Positions 20,583 to 32,272 of a stretch of 64,000 bases of DNA are shown in pieces (the first letter of the stretch is position 1; the number at the start of each line of letters is the position of its first letter). A program made the translations under genes and the position numbers. The stretch is from positions 248,001 through 312,000 of the forward strand of contig JAPQWV010000334.1 of assembly GCA_027422505.1 (NCBI GenBank), in the 5' to 3' direction. Below the pieces are notes generated by a model, which worked only from the letters and a program-made list of their open reading frames with translations, did not search any database and was not told the DNA's origin. The stretch is from Craterostigma plantagineum. Taxonomy: Eukaryota > Streptophyta > Magnoliopsida > Lamiales > Linderniaceae.

Positions 20583-21650
20583 AAAGACGTCGTCACGTCA
20601 GGCCAATAACGGCGCGGTACCGCCGAAGGGGAAGGGCTCGAGTGGACCATCCATCGAAGGCGGTCTTCTCCACTACGAGATTCCCTCGCGTATCGTAGTA
20701 TCATCTCACAAAAGAACATAGTGCACCTCACCAGACCAGTTTCGCCCAAGGCGACTATATGAAATTTCTCACATGCTCATTGCCAGTCGTCCAAAGCGAC
20801 GTAACTGACTCGATGTAAATGAAACGGTGCGTAATATGCAAGGAATATCACACTCATATCCGAATCAGTAATTCGCGCCCAATGACATACACACAAATCA
20901 CTTGGGCTAACTAATAGCTCAACTCAAATCACATAAGGTCATATCTCAGCAAATAATTAAAATAACGTATATGGCGACTCGCGCCTGAGGTACAATTATT
21001 AATACTAAATAATTCGTACCCCCAAGTAATCAAATAAATCATATCACATATATCACAACAATTCAAATAAAGCTAGGTTCATGTGCCGTAGTTGCATGGG
21101 ACAGTCGCTTACCTGTCGCCTCTAACCTTGTTGTTATATCGAGATTGTGAGCATATCAACTACAAAATAAGCCTATAAGCATATAAGTACTCGCATAAAA
21201 TATTATAGTAGCATTACGTGGTTCCAAGGCTTAATCTGGTAAGAGTGTGACTTACAACTACAACAAGGCACTCGCTTAAGCTGAAATGTTTTGATTACTC
21301 TTTGCGTGGTTTACATGTACAGGCATGAGGGTGAAGTTTCGATTGAGCAAGGAGGTGGGAACTAGTCTGAGCTCTAATTAGGTGATGATATAGGTCATTA
21401 AGTCGGTTAGTAAATCCCTTGCTCTTCACGTTATGCAATACTTATCATATCAAGGCCTAGCACACACATACACCATTATATAAATATTAGAATTCCTAAT
21501 TAGCTCATGGAGATATACTCGTTGATATTAAGGTGAGTATTTTAATATTGATAACTAGATACTAAGTTAATTTTTATGTACTTTGAGTAAATAACTTGCA
21601 CAAGTTAGATGAAAATCTATTTACATAAATATTGAATAATATATTACCCA

Positions 21651-21909
21651 GACACGTGTAACTAATTATACCTAGCAATCGACACGTATGAATATCGAAG
21701 CTTAACCCGCGGACACGTATAATTAGTAGTACTCATTAATTGACACGTGTATTATTACTTGATACATATCACACAGGAAATTTTCCAAAGTAACTAAGCT
21801 AAATAATTCATATATTAATTAATTTATTTACTAGTTACTGTTATTATTATTTATTTATTTTATTACTATTATTATTTTTATATAAAAATATTAACTAAAC
21901 ACGTGTAAC
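21651..21909. repeat. Cluster of G-box/ABRE-like words (gacacgtgta) in the solo LTR
   Basis: Copies at 21651, 21681, 21712, 21742 and 21899; three contain the full palindrome CACGTG and two read CACGTA. CACGTG is the core bound by plant bZIP and bHLH factors. Whether the cluster is functional cannot be told from sequence. Confidence 0.6.
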
Positions 21910-22141
21910 TATTAGGCCCTATTGACTTCTAAATTATATCTTATACCAAAATTCCTAGGAATTAAATATATTAAAATGCTGAAATTAATAACATGCAACT
22001 CCTAAATGCACATAATATGCAAGGCAAATAGTTCAAATAATATGCTATTATATTAGCACGTAATTCACATAAAATGAGAATGCAATGCATGAGTCATATT
22101 GGCCAAACAAGGGTTAGGAATTGTCCGGGTATGACAATGTC

Positions 22142-22300
22142 CTACGAAGTCTGTCGATCGTATTCCATATCAGATATAGACAGGAGGAAGACCGAGCTTG
22201 AATCACATTAGAGTTTGGGGTTGCCCTGCATTCGTGAAAAAGCTCAAGATAGATAAACTGGAATCGAAGGCTGTGAAAGGACGTTTTGTCGGGTATCCTG
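22142..22300 (+). pseudogene. Copia integrase C-terminal fragment joined to mid-LTR sequence
   Basis: Blocks read SLNHIRVWGCPAFVKKLKID and LESKAVKGRFVGYPE, the usual end of Copia integrase. At about 22301 the sequence turns directly into the LTR (aggacggcgacgggaaatta, matching 14987 onward). Everything from here to the middle of the 3' LTR is gone. Confidence 0.8.
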
Positions 22301-22746
22301 AGGACGGCGACGGGAAATTACAAAATCCTTGGCCAAGGTATTGAATTAACTCATGTGAGACATGAAGGGTAGTTTGGTAAGTTGCCTCGTCTCCGTATCA
22401 TAGAATCGAGTTTAGTGAGTTTGACATAGACCGTGGCTCTCACTTGATTGGGACACAGCTGAAGGGTTTATACGTAGCACTGTTATCTATAGTGGGTTCT
22501 GGGATAAAGACTAGGTCAAAATTCGGACACGAATCGGGTTATGGTCCGTTACTGCGGGATTGGCTAGGTAACTACTGGACTCTTGGATTCCTCCCTTGCC
22601 GATTGATTCGAACCTAGAGAGTCGGGCTTAAAAAGGATCATCAACGTGTACTGATAAGGAGAGAAAGTGTTTGGACCTTAACGGGCCTTGGGCCATTGAA
22701 GTTGGACTTCTTATGAAACTAACTTTAATACTTGGGCTTAGCCACG
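22301..22746 (+). repeat. 3' LTR of the long-LTR Copia, left piece (5' truncated)
   Basis: Matches the 5' LTR from about 14987 to 15475 with scattered differences. It ends with the ccacg TSD (22742-22746) of element A and continues at 42731. Confidence 0.85.
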
Positions 22747-25275
22747 TGTCGCGACCCTACTTCCTAATTAGAATAATTGGCGGATTTCCGCAACAGAAGT
22801 CGCGGAGGACCCGATTTATTAAAAACTTTCAAATGAAATAATATACATTATATATATATATCAAAAGTCGGGTTTTACAAAAGCGTCATATCTACACACC
22901 GGGCCGAAGCCCCAAAATCTATCCCGACTAAACTGAACTACGCCTCTCCACAGGTCGCGTCCCATGTACCGCTCCGCCCTCAAAAGCCCGTGGAGTCACC
23001 GCCGCCAGCCCGCCTACAGCGAACCCTGACACCCATCGGTGTCGGGCGCAGTCTCACCTATAAAATAAAACCCTAAGCGAAAACGCCCAGTAGGTGGTAG
23101 TAAAATCATGCAATGCATATGCGTGCGTGCACTCAATCCAATCCCATGTCCTCACACATGAAATATGCACGCTCGACCTATCTCACATCTCGTCACATAT
23201 CAGGGCCCTAGGCTAGACTCGGCACCCACGCGCGCATGGCAAGGTACGCCATAATCATGCGGTAGCCCACGCCGGCCATGCCGGGTCGCTCCTTCCGCAC
23301 CAAATCTCAACCCGACGGTGTTACACCTTGGTGTAACTCCCCGAGTAGTTTACCACTACCCGGGTAGACAGGAATCTCACATCTGTCTGCCGTCCCTGAG
23401 CCAATATAATAACGGTGGTGTGCACCTCGGGTGGCTCAATCCCGAGTAGATGGGTGTCGCAAACCCCCTCTCCCACCAGGTGCCCTATCGAGTCTAAACC
23501 TGACTACCAACATCGGTAACTCTTCCCCACTCATCCGACACCGTAAGGCGTCACCGTATAAATACGGTACATCATTACTCTCACCCGTGCATGTCGTGAT
23601 ATGCATATAAAAATCAATCAATGAACACATCACATTTCATAAAATCGTAAATAATAAAACACAGAAAATATTACATTTTTATTAAAATCCGATACTAGGC
23701 CGAAGGTTTGAAATTCCAAAAATAGTATTTTTATAATTTAAAATATGGGTTAGGGATGAAAGTTGAAGACGATATTGATTGATACTGTTTTAGGGTTTTT
23801 GATAAAAGTCGGGCGATTTAAGTTGTGCAGTAGAAAAATGTCGAGATAGTTAATAGATGGATTTCGAAATGAATTATAAAAGATGTCGAGTTACCTATTA
23901 CAAAAGATGTCGAGCTGCATAATTGATAGATGTCGAAACGTATAGTGAAGGGACTCGACATTTCTAAGGTTTGTATATCGACTTTTATAGTTGTTTTGAG
24001 AGTCTCGACATTGTGTAAGAATTTCGACATTTATTCTTTGTTCAATTATGTGCCACGACATTTTACAATGATGTCGACTTTTGCAAGGAATGATGAGCTC
24101 GACATTTTCTATTTTACTAGAGCTCGACATTTTTAAGTAAGAGCACGACATTTTCTATTTCACTAGAGCTCGACATTTTTAAGTAAGAGCTCGACATTTT
24201 TAAGTAAGAGCACGACATTTTCTATTTTACTAGAACTCGACATTTTTAGTATGTCTCGACATTTATATTATATCGACATTCTATAAAAGTTTCGACATTT
24301 AGTATAAGATATCGACATTTTTGTTAGAGGCCTCGACATTCTTCGCTCGACATGTTTGGTATGTCTCGACATTTCTATTATCTCGACATTCTATAAAAGT
24401 TTCGACATTTTGTATAAGATATCGACATTTTTCAGAAATTTAACAAGTTCTTCGTCGCTCAACCCATAATCTAAATCATCAACCAAGAACTCATATTTTG
24501 AGTTCGAAATCACATTGAAACACATAGCAACATGCCACGAAAATTATAAAGATTATAAGACTTAAGAATATGAAATCGAATGGCCTTCCAATCGACTTCT
24601 AACCATTTAACGGAAATTAATATACTTTAAAAGGGTTTGTAGGGGTATAAACCACCTACCTTTCTTCCAAGCTAAGTTTAATTAATTTCCCGAGCTGCAA
24701 ATCGAACCGAGCTAATCAACTCCCACCTCTAGTTTCGCCCGTCACTTCCTCTTTTTCCACGTTAGTTTGATGGCTCCCAATTGATGTTTTTGTTGCTTTT
24801 CTTCTAATGTTCTTCACGTCGATTAAAGGTTGGCAAGTGAGGGTTTTCTTTCTTTGGTTTCGTTGGTTTCAACAAGTCTCAAATGAGGGTTTTTATTTTC
24901 GTCCTTCCCCTCTAACACGTTTTCCCACTTGACCATAATGATTATGTTTAGGATAAATATCTAAATGGGGTATGGTTCTCAACGTGACTTTTCCCATAAA
25001 TCAAGGAACTTCCATACTTATCTCCATCCTAACTCACTTGGGCCCTTAATTCACTTAGTTGGGCTTTTACTAACTTAATTTGGACCTTTACTAATTTATT
25101 TTGGTGTCTAATACCTGTTTTTTTTATTACTTGGGGTTTCTAAACATTTCCGGCCCCCTCGGCCCAAATTAATATTTTTCGGCTCGCTCCCAAAAATTCG
25201 GTTTCGTTGGAAAATAACCTTTATTAATTTCGAATGTTACAAAAATAATCCCGTATTAATTTTACGGGTATTACA
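22747..25275 (-). repeat. 3' LTR of element A (2529 bp)
   Basis: Bounded by the ccacg TSD on the left and the purine tract on the right. On the minus strand it starts TGTAATACCCG and ends GGGTCGCGACA. It contains the TCGACAT word array at 23837-24435. Confidence 0.92.
23837..24435. repeat. TCGACAT word array with an internal orientation switch (A, left LTR)
   Basis: The first copies read atgtcga (about 23838, 23883, 23906, 23929). From 23955 on the reverse complement tcgacat dominates: I count 18 exact copies to 24428, plus near copies (cacgacat). Spacing is irregular, 14-45 bp. A second copy of the array is at about 31060-31657 in A's right LTR. The full form atgtcgacat is a palindrome. Confidence 0.85.
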
Positions 25276-25287
25276 TCCTCCCCCCTT
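25276..25287 (-). other. Polypurine tract of element A
   Basis: The minus strand reads a G-rich purine run (gggggaggA) immediately before the LTR start at 25275. Confidence 0.85.
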
Positions 25288-25309
25288 ACAGGAATTTCGT
25301 CCCCGAAAT

Positions 25310-26345
25310 TTAAGTCGTCGTGAACAACTCGGGGTACTTCTCGCGCATTTCATCTTCTCTCTCCCATGTAGCTTCCTCCATTGTCTGATTCTGCCACAAG
25401 ACCTTCACCAGGGGAATGTTCTTATTACGAAGTCGCTTCACCTCATAAATTAGAATCTCTACCGGCCTTTCTTCATAGCTTAGGTCCGGTCTCAATTGTT
25501 GATGAAGCGTCTCACTTCGTAGCACATGACTTGGATCCGAAACGTACTTCCGTAAAGTTGATACGTGGAAGACGTCATGGACTTGTGCTAGTGAAGTAGG
25601 CAGTTCTAGCTGGTACGCTACTTCACCGACTCTTTTCAAAATCTGGAAGGGTCCTATATACCTCGGACTTAGCTTTCCTTTTCGTCCGAAACGCTTAACA
25701 CCCTTCATAGGTGATATCTTAAGAAAGACTTGATCACCTTCTTCGAATTCTAACGGTCTCCGTCTCTTATCAGCGTAATTCTTCTGACGACTTTGAGCCG
25801 TCTGCATCCTCTCCCGAATTTTACTAACAGCTTCGGTCATCCCACGAACCATTTCAGGACCTAATAACGCCTTCTCGCCGATTTCATCCCAATGTACTGG
25901 GGATCGGCATTTACGCCCATACAAGGCTTCGTAAGGTGCCATCCCGATCGTCGCTTGAAAGCTGTTATTATACGAAAATTCAATCAATGGGAGGTATTTA
26001 CTCCAGCTTCCTCGGAAATCCAATATACATGCTCGCAACATGTCCTCGAGCGTCTGGATTGTTCTTTCCGATTGCCCGTCCGTCTGGGGATGATAGGCTG
26101 AACTAAATGATAATTTGGTCCCTAAGGGCTTTTGTAAGCTCCCCCAGAATTGAGATAGAAATCTCGAGTCGCGATCGGAAACGATCGATATTGGAATCCC
26201 ATGTAGTCTCACTATTTCCTGAGTGTACAGTTCTGCAAACTTCTCCATGGGATATGTCTGGTTGATCGGTAGAAAGTGGGCAGATTTTGTTAATCTATCA
26301 ACGACTACCCAGATTGCATCATGCCCTTTCACGTCTTGGGTAATC
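25310..26345 (-). pseudogene. Element A integrase core, C-terminal module and chromodomain (after a frameshift)
   Basis: Continues the pol frame of 26329-29802 after a one-base-scale frame change near 26330-26340 (GLPKT / KGHDAIW). Integrase core blocks: VVVDRLTKSAHFLPI, IVSDRDSRFLSQFWGSLQ (Asp) and AYHPQTDGQSERTIQTLEDM (Glu). Then YNNSFQATIGMAPYEALYGR, the GPF..ILKRVGEVAYQLELP module, HDVFHVSTLRKYV, and a C-terminal chromodomain (IPLVKVLWQNQTMEEATWE) ending at EKYPELFTTT. The chromodomain of this group is thought to steer insertion to heterochromatin. All catalytic residues are present; only the frame is broken. Confidence 0.88.
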
Positions 26346-29300
26346 CGACAACAAAATCCATGGTTATGTGGTCCCACTTCCATTCGGGAACCGTCAACGG
26401 TTGTAGCATTCCTGCCGGCCTTTGATGTTCTGCTTTGATCTGCTGACAAGTCAGACATCTGCTTACGAAAGCAGCAACATCTCTTTTCATTCCAGGCCAC
26501 CAGTAATTCATTCGTAAATCTCGATACATCTTCGTGGCACCAGGATGTACCGAGTAGGTCGTCGTATGTGCCTCTGTCATCAACGTTCGACGGATTTCTT
26601 CATCTTTAGGCACGTACAACCGACTTCTGAACCGTAAGCTCCCGTCTTCTCGGAATTCGAACTCCGACGGAACATCTTCATCTCGTCCACCCCGAATTTT
26701 CAGGTATAATTCATCTTTCCTTTGTGCGTTGATGATTCGATCTAACAGCGTTGGTTTGAGAGTCAACGCTGCCAATCTCGTCTCAATCTCCCCGAAGTGA
26801 ATTACTTCAACTCCAAGTTGGCACAATTCGGTATTCACAGCTTTCTGGCTCAACGCGTCTGCGACCACGTTAGCTTTTCCTGGGTGATAGTTAATCACAC
26901 AGTCGTAATCCTTCACCAGTTCGAGCCATCGTCCTTGCCTCATATTTAACTCCTTTTGTGTGAAGAAATACTTCAGGCTCTTGTGATCTGTAAAGATCTC
27001 GCACCTTTCTCCATACAGATAGTGTCGCCAGATTTTGAGAGCAAACACTACCGCGGCGAGTTCAAGATCATGGGTGGGGTAATTCTTCTCGTACGGCTTC
27101 AACTGTCGGGAGGCGTATGCAATTACCTTCCCGTTTTGCATTAATACACACCCCAAGCCATTCTTCGAGGCATCACTGTATACCGAAAATCCTTCAGTAC
27201 CCGAAGGAATTGCTAAGACTGGAGCAGTTGTCAGTCTCTTCTTCAACTCCTGAAAACTTTGCTCGCACTGTTCATTCCATTTGAACGAGACATTCTTCTT
27301 TGTCAGGTTTGTGAGCGTTGAGGCAATGCTGGAGAAGTCTCTGATAAACTTCCGGTAATATCCAGCAAGCCCGAGAAAACTCCTTACTTCAGTGGGAGTG
27401 GTCGGTCGTGGCCAATTTTCTATCGCTTCAATCTTGCTGGGGTCCACCGCAATCCCGCTCCCCGAAATGATGTGCCCCAGAAATGCCACTTGTTCCAACC
27501 AGAATTCACATTTCTTAAATTTAGCGAACAACTGTTTCTCCCGAAGGATTCCAAGGACCGTCCTCAGATGTTCCTCGTGTTCCTCCTTCGTCTTCGAGTA
27601 TACGAGGATATCGTCGATAAATACGATAACGAAACGGTCTAGGAACTCCTTAAATACTCGGTTCATCAGATCCATGAAAGCAGCAGGAGCATTCGTTAGC
27701 CCGAATGGCATGACCAAGAATTCGTAGTGGCCGTACCTCGTGCTGAACGCAGTCTTGGGAACATCTGCCTCACGGATCTTTAATTGATGATAGCCGGAAC
27801 GTAGGTCGATCTTTGAGAATATCGTCGCCCCTTGGAGTTGGTCGAATAAATCGTCTATCCTCGGTAAGGGGTACTTGTTCTTTATCGTGATTTTATTGAG
27901 TTCACGATAATCTATACACAATCTCATCGACCCGTCTTTCTTCTTGACAAAAAGTACCGGGGCTCCCCAGGGCGAGAAACTGGGTTGAATGAAACCCTTC
28001 TGCAATAATTCCTCAAGTTGCTCTTTCAACTCCCGCAGTTCATCCGGTGCTAGCCGATACGGGGCTTTAGAAATAAGGGCAGCTCCGGGCACAAGATCGA
28101 TTACGAATTCAATTTCCCGATTCGGCGGTAATCCCGGGAGATCCTCGGGAAACACATCGGGATACTCCTTTACTATAGGAACTTCCTCTAGTTTTGGCTG
28201 AGGAGATTCTTCGGCTTTCACCGCAAAGACCAGAAATGCTTCGCAACCCGTGTTTACGAGTCGCTGAGCTTTCAAGGCAGAAATCCTAGGGATTGATTTA
28301 TTGTTCGTCTTTCCCGAAAATTCAAACTTGCCTCCCTCGGTCGATTGAAATCTAACTACTTTCTTAGCACAGTCTATGATTGCTCCGTACTTCGAGAGCC
28401 AATCCATCCCGAATATGATGTCGTAATCATTTATCGGAATCACTATCAAATCTACATTCAATTCCCGACCCTCAATTCTCACGGGACAGTTTTCTACTAC
28501 CAGGTTCGTCCTAGTTGGGTCTCCGTGGGGCAAGGAAACTATATAGTTGCACAATGAAGGGGTAGGATATATTCCCGCCCGGGTCACAAAACTGGCCGAC
28601 ACAAACGAGTGTGTGGCTCCAGAGTCAATTAGAATGGAAGATGGTACGTGAAAGATATTCAACGTACCAGTCACTACGGCTGGATTCGCCTCCGCCTCCT
28701 CGTTTGTCATTGTGAAAACCCTCGCCGGTACGGGTGGAGGTCGGATCAATTTCTGTGGTTGATTCTGTAACTGAGGCTGACCTTCCGTGCAGTTCCGTGC
28801 AGTGTGCCCCATCTTTCCGCACCGAAAGCACTGCAGATTCTGCGTCGGTCGGGATCCGTAGCAGATACCGAAGTGGTTTCGCCCACACTGCTGGCACTGT
28901 GGCGCTGGCATCGCTGGTCGATAGGGAACGTTGGTTGGTCCCTGGCTAAAGTTCGGGCGCCACATCTGTTGGCCCGGTCGATTGCCTTTGTTCTTCGGGC
29001 CATTGCCGAAGAATGAGCGCTTCTGACTGCTACCTCCTTGTTGAGCCTCCCTCTTTCTGTTCACTTCCTGAGCTTCTCTCACTACTCCTTCAGCTTGTTC
29101 GGCTATCAACGCACGCTCTGTCGCTTGCCGAAATTCCAACTGTCTCACGCCCGCCACACTAAGGTCTCGATAGAATTCCGGCTTTAGTCCCCGAAGGAAT
29201 CTCGTAACTTTCAGAGCATTCGTTGCTACGAGATGAGGAGCGAAGCGGGACAACTCCTCGAACTTGCGAATGTATTCTGCAACTGGCATTCGCCCTTGTT

Positions 29301-29802
29301 TCAGGTTCATGAACTCGTACATGCGCTGCTCTTGGTCGTGAGCAGTGAAGTACTTTTCATAGAACAGTTCCCTAAAGCGCTCCCACGACATAGTAGCAGA
29401 ATCTTCTAACACCTTCACGGTGTTCCACCAGAACCGCGCGCTTCCCCGAAGCAGGGAAACGGCACATAGCACCTTCTCATTGTTCGGTACGCGACTATAG
29501 ACAAACAGATCTTCAACAGTGCCGATCCAGTCCTCGGCCACCGCAGGGTTGGCGGCCTCGGCGAAGTTAGGGGGATTTAGTTTCCGGAATCTCTCCCCAA
29601 TGATTTCCACACGATCAGGCAGTGGGGAGGAACGACGTTCGGATGAGCTCCGATGATTGATTAGATCATGGATTTGTTCTGACTGACGTTGGATTAGTTC
29701 AGTCAAACGTTGGATGGTATCGCGCTCACGAGTTGGGGACTCAGGTTCGTCCCGCCGACTAGTCTCACCTACGAACTCTCGTCTCGGTCGCCCTCTCGAC
29801 AT
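26329..29802 (-). CDS. gag-pol: Element A gag-protease-RT-RNase H-integrase N-terminus
   Basis: The chosen start (29802, [10 protein letters not shown]) matches the start of B's protein. Domains by residue (from this ATG): gag core ~85-200 ([24 protein letters not shown]); zinc knuckles ~300-335 ([12 protein letters not shown] and [14 protein letters not shown]); protease DSGATHSF ~392; RT ~600-760 with [18 protein letters not shown] and catalytic FIDD in [12 protein letters not shown]; RNase H ~865 ([14 protein letters not shown]) to [12 protein letters not shown]; integrase HHCC ~1090-1135 ([24 protein letters not shown]). The frame is open for 1157 codons and ends at GLPKT where the frameshift lies. 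Product: structural protein and replication enzymes of a Ty3 chromovirus. Primer site and LTR sit just upstream. Confidence 0.92.
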   Translation of the reverse strand: MSRGRPRREFVGETSRRDEPESPTRERDTIQRLTELIQRQSEQIHDLINHRSSSERRSSPLPDRVEIIGERFRKLNPPNFAEAANPAVAEDWIGTVEDLFVYSRVPNNEKVLCAVSLLRGSARFWWNTVKVLEDSATMSWERFRELFYEKYFTAHDQEQRMYEFMNLKQGRMPVAEYIRKFEELSRFAPHLVATNALKVTRFLRGLKPEFYRDLSVAGVRQLEFRQATERALIAEQAEGVVREAQEVNRKREAQQGGSSQKRSFFGNGPKNKGNRPGQQMWRPNFSQGPTNVPYRPAMPAPQCQQCGRNHFGICYGSRPTQNLQCFRCGKMGHTARNCTEGQPQLQNQPQKLIRPPPVPARVFTMTNEEAEANPAVVTGTLNIFHVPSSILIDSGATHSFVSASFVTRAGIYPTPSLCNYIVSLPHGDPTRTNLVVENCPVRIEGRELNVDLIVIPINDYDIIFGMDWLSKYGAIIDCAKKVVRFQSTEGGKFEFSGKTNNKSIPRISALKAQRLVNTGCEAFLVFAVKAEESPQPKLEEVPIVKEYPDVFPEDLPGLPPNREIEFVIDLVPGAALISKAPYRLAPDELRELKEQLEELLQKGFIQPSFSPWGAPVLFVKKKDGSMRLCIDYRELNKITIKNKYPLPRIDDLFDQLQGATIFSKIDLRSGYHQLKIREADVPKTAFSTRYGHYEFLVMPFGLTNAPAAFMDLMNRVFKEFLDRFVIVFIDDILVYSKTKEEHEEHLRTVLGILREKQLFAKFKKCEFWLEQVAFLGHIISGSGIAVDPSKIEAIENWPRPTTPTEVRSFLGLAGYYRKFIRDFSSIASTLTNLTKKNVSFKWNEQCEQSFQELKKRLTTAPVLAIPSGTEGFSVYSDASKNGLGCVLMQNGKVIAYASRQLKPYEKNYPTHDLELAAVVFALKIWRHYLYGERCEIFTDHKSLKYFFTQKELNMRQGRWLELVKDYDCVINYHPGKANVVADALSQKAVNTELCQLGVEVIHFGEIETRLAALTLKPTLLDRIINAQRKDELYLKIRGGRDEDVPSEFEFREDGSLRFRSRLYVPKDEEIRRTLMTEAHTTTYSVHPGATKMYRDLRMNYWWPGMKRDVAAFVSRCLTCQQIKAEHQRPAGMLQPLTVPEWKWDHITMDFVVGLPKT

Positions 29803-29938
29803 TTTCCAAATACTATAACACATAAGTGAGCACATAAGTATCACATAGTCACGTCAGCACACAACACTTACAGGCGAGGCTGGTTCTCCCGGCTTCTGAG
29901 CGGCGGTACATGGACAGTCTTCAGAACCTAAAACCTAA

Positions 29939-29952
29939 CGCTCTGATACCAC
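29939..29952 (-). other. Primer binding site, initiator-Met tRNA (element A)
   Basis: Minus strand reads tggtatcagagc immediately downstream of the 5' LTR end at 29954. Confidence 0.92.
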
Positions 29953-30053
29953 CTGTCGCGACCCTACTTCCTAATTAGAATAATTGGCGGATTTCTGCAA
30001 CAGAAGTCGCGGAGCACCCGATTTATTAAAAACTTTCAAATGAAATAATATAC

Positions 30054-30054
<1 letters not shown>

Positions 30055-30088
<34 letters not shown>
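30055..30088. repeat. (AT)n microsatellite in A's 5' LTR
   Basis: About 17 AT units; the matching place in the 3' LTR (22848-22861) has only about seven, so the tract changed length after A inserted. Confidence 0.85.
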
Positions 30089-30090
<2 letters not shown>

Positions 30091-31059
30091 AAAGTCGGGT
30101 TTTTACAAAAGCGTCATATCTACACACCGGCCGAAGCCCCAAAATCTATCCCGACTAAACTGAACTACGCCTCTCCACAGGTCGCGTCCCATGTACCGCT
30201 CCGCCCTCAAAAGCCCGTGGAGTCACCGCCGCCAGCCCGCCTACAGCGAACCCTGACACCCATCGGTGTCGGGCGCAGTCTCACCTATAAAATAAAACCC
30301 TGAGCGAAACGCCCAGTAGGTGGTAGTAAAATCATGCAATGCATATGCGTGCGTGCACTCAACCCAATCCCATGTCCTCACACATGAAATATGCACGCTC
30401 GACCTATCTCACATCTCGTCACATATCAGGGCCCTAGGCTAGACTCGGCACCCACGCGCGCATGGCAAGGTACGCCATAATCATGCGGTAGCCACGCCGG
30501 CCATGCCGGGTCGCTCCTTCCGCACCAAATCTCAACCCGACGGTGTTACACCTTGGTGTAACTCCCCGAGTAGTTTACCACTACCCGGTAGACAGGAATC
30601 TCACATCTGTCTGCCGTCCCTGAGCCAATATAATAACGGTGGTGTGCACCTCGGGTGGCTCAATCCCGAGTAGATGGGTGTCGCAAACCCCCTCTCCCAC
30701 CAGGTGCCCTATCGAGTCTAAACCTGACTACCAACATCGGTAACTCTTCCCCACTCATCCGACACCGTAAGGCGTCACCGTATAAATACGGTACATCATT
30801 ACTCTCACCCGTGCATGTCGTGATATGCATATAAAAATCAATCAATGAACACATCACATTTCATAAAATCGTAAATAATAAACACAGAAAATATTACATT
30901 TTTATTAAAATCCGATACTAGGCCGAAGGTTTGAAATTCCAAAAATAGTATTTTTATAATTTAAAATATGGGTTAGGGATGAAAGTTGAAGACGATATTG
31001 ATTGATACTGTTTTAGGGTTTTTGATAAAAGTCGGGCGATTTAAGTTGTGCAGTAGAAA

Positions 31060-31657
31060 AATGTCGAGATAGTTAATAGATGGATTTCGAAATGAATTAT
31101 AAAAGATGTCGAGTTACCTATTACAAAAGATGTCGAGCTGCATAATTGATAGATGTCGAAACGTATAGTGAAGGGACTCGACATTTCTAAGGTTTGTATA
31201 TCGACTTTTATAGTTGTTTTGAGAGTCTCGACATTGTGTAAGAATTTCGACATTTATTCTTTGTTCAATTATGTGCCACGACATTTTACAATGATGTCGA
31301 CTTTTACAAGGAATGATGAGCTCGACATTTTCTATTTTACTAGAGCTCGACATTTTTAAGTAAGAGCACGACATTTTCTATTTCACTAGAGCTCGACATT
31401 TTTAAGTAAGAGCTCGACATTTTTAAGTAAGAGCACGACATTTTCTATTTTACTAGAACTCGTCATTTTTAGTATGTCTCGACATTTATATTATATCGAC
31501 ATTCTATAAAAGTTTCGACATTTAGTATAAGATATCGACATTTTTGTTAGAGGCCTCGACATTCTTCGCTCGACATTTTTGGTATGTTTCGACATTTCTA
31601 TTATCTCGACATTCTATAAAAGTTTCGACATTTTGTATAAGATATCGACATTTTTCA
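31060..31657. repeat. TCGACAT word array (A, right LTR copy)
   Basis: Counterpart of 23837-24435 with a few substitutions inside the words (for example tcgtcat and tttcgacat). Confidence 0.85.
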
Positions 31658-32272
31658 GAAATTTAACAAGTTCTTCGTCGCTCAACCCATAATCTAAATC
31701 ATCAACCAAGAACTCATATTTTGAGTTCGAAATCACATTGAAACACATAGCAACATGCCACGAAAATTATAAAGATTATAAGACTTAAGAATATGAAATC
31801 GAATGGCCTTCCAATCGACTTCTAACCATTTAACGGAAATTAATATACTTTAAAAGGGTTTGTAGGGGTATAAACCACCTACCTTTCTTCCAAGCTAAGT
31901 TTAATTAATTTCCCGAGCTGCAAATCGAACCGAGCTAATCAACTCCCACCTCTAGTTTCGCCCGTCACTTCCTCTTTTTCCACGTTAGTTTGATGGCTCC
32001 CAATTGATGTTTTTGTTGCTTTTCTTCTAATGTTCTTCACGTCGATTAAAGGTTGGCAAGTGAGGGTTTTCTTGCTTTGGTTTCGTTGGTTTCAACAAGT
32101 CTCAAATGAGGGTTTTTATTTTCGTCCTTCCCCTCTAACACGTTTTCCCACTTGACCATAATGATTATGTTTAGGATAAATATCTAAATGGGGTATGGTT
32201 CTCAACGTGACTTTTCCCATAAATCAAGGAACTTCCATACTTATCTCCATCCTAACTCACTTGGGCCCTTAA

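Larger units (their letters stand above)
19794..22136 (-). repeat. Solo LTR (2343 bp) in Copia integrase; orientation inferred
   Basis: TG...CA ends (tgtggcgccccaac ... gtccgggtatgaca), 5-bp TSD and no coding content make this a solo LTR. Its ends resemble those of LTRs A and B read in the same direction (tgtcgcgaccc ... gggtattaca); since A and B are minus-strand elements, this LTR is probably minus too. It has three copies of a 22-bp unit (acggtctttttcacccg...) at 20499-20582 and five gacacgtgta-like words at 21651-21909. The tgtcataccc start in minus orientation suits a Ty3 chromovirus of the Tekay/Del group. Confidence 0.85.
29954..32272 (-). repeat. 5' LTR of element A, main piece (interrupted by B)
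   Basis: Near-identical to 22747-25035. An (AT)n run at 30055-30088 is about 20 bp longer than in the other LTR. It breaks at cttaa (32268-32272), the target site of B, and resumes at 42501. Confidence 0.92.

Noticed and set aside
23436..24151. Small frames repeated in both A LTRs (also 30660-31374)
   Set aside because: They are identical because the LTRs are duplicates; they cross the TCGACAT array and have no coding signature.
27392..27727. Plus-strand open frames within A and B pol
   Set aside because: Shadows of the conserved RT frame; they recur at the same place in A and B because the sense frame is conserved.
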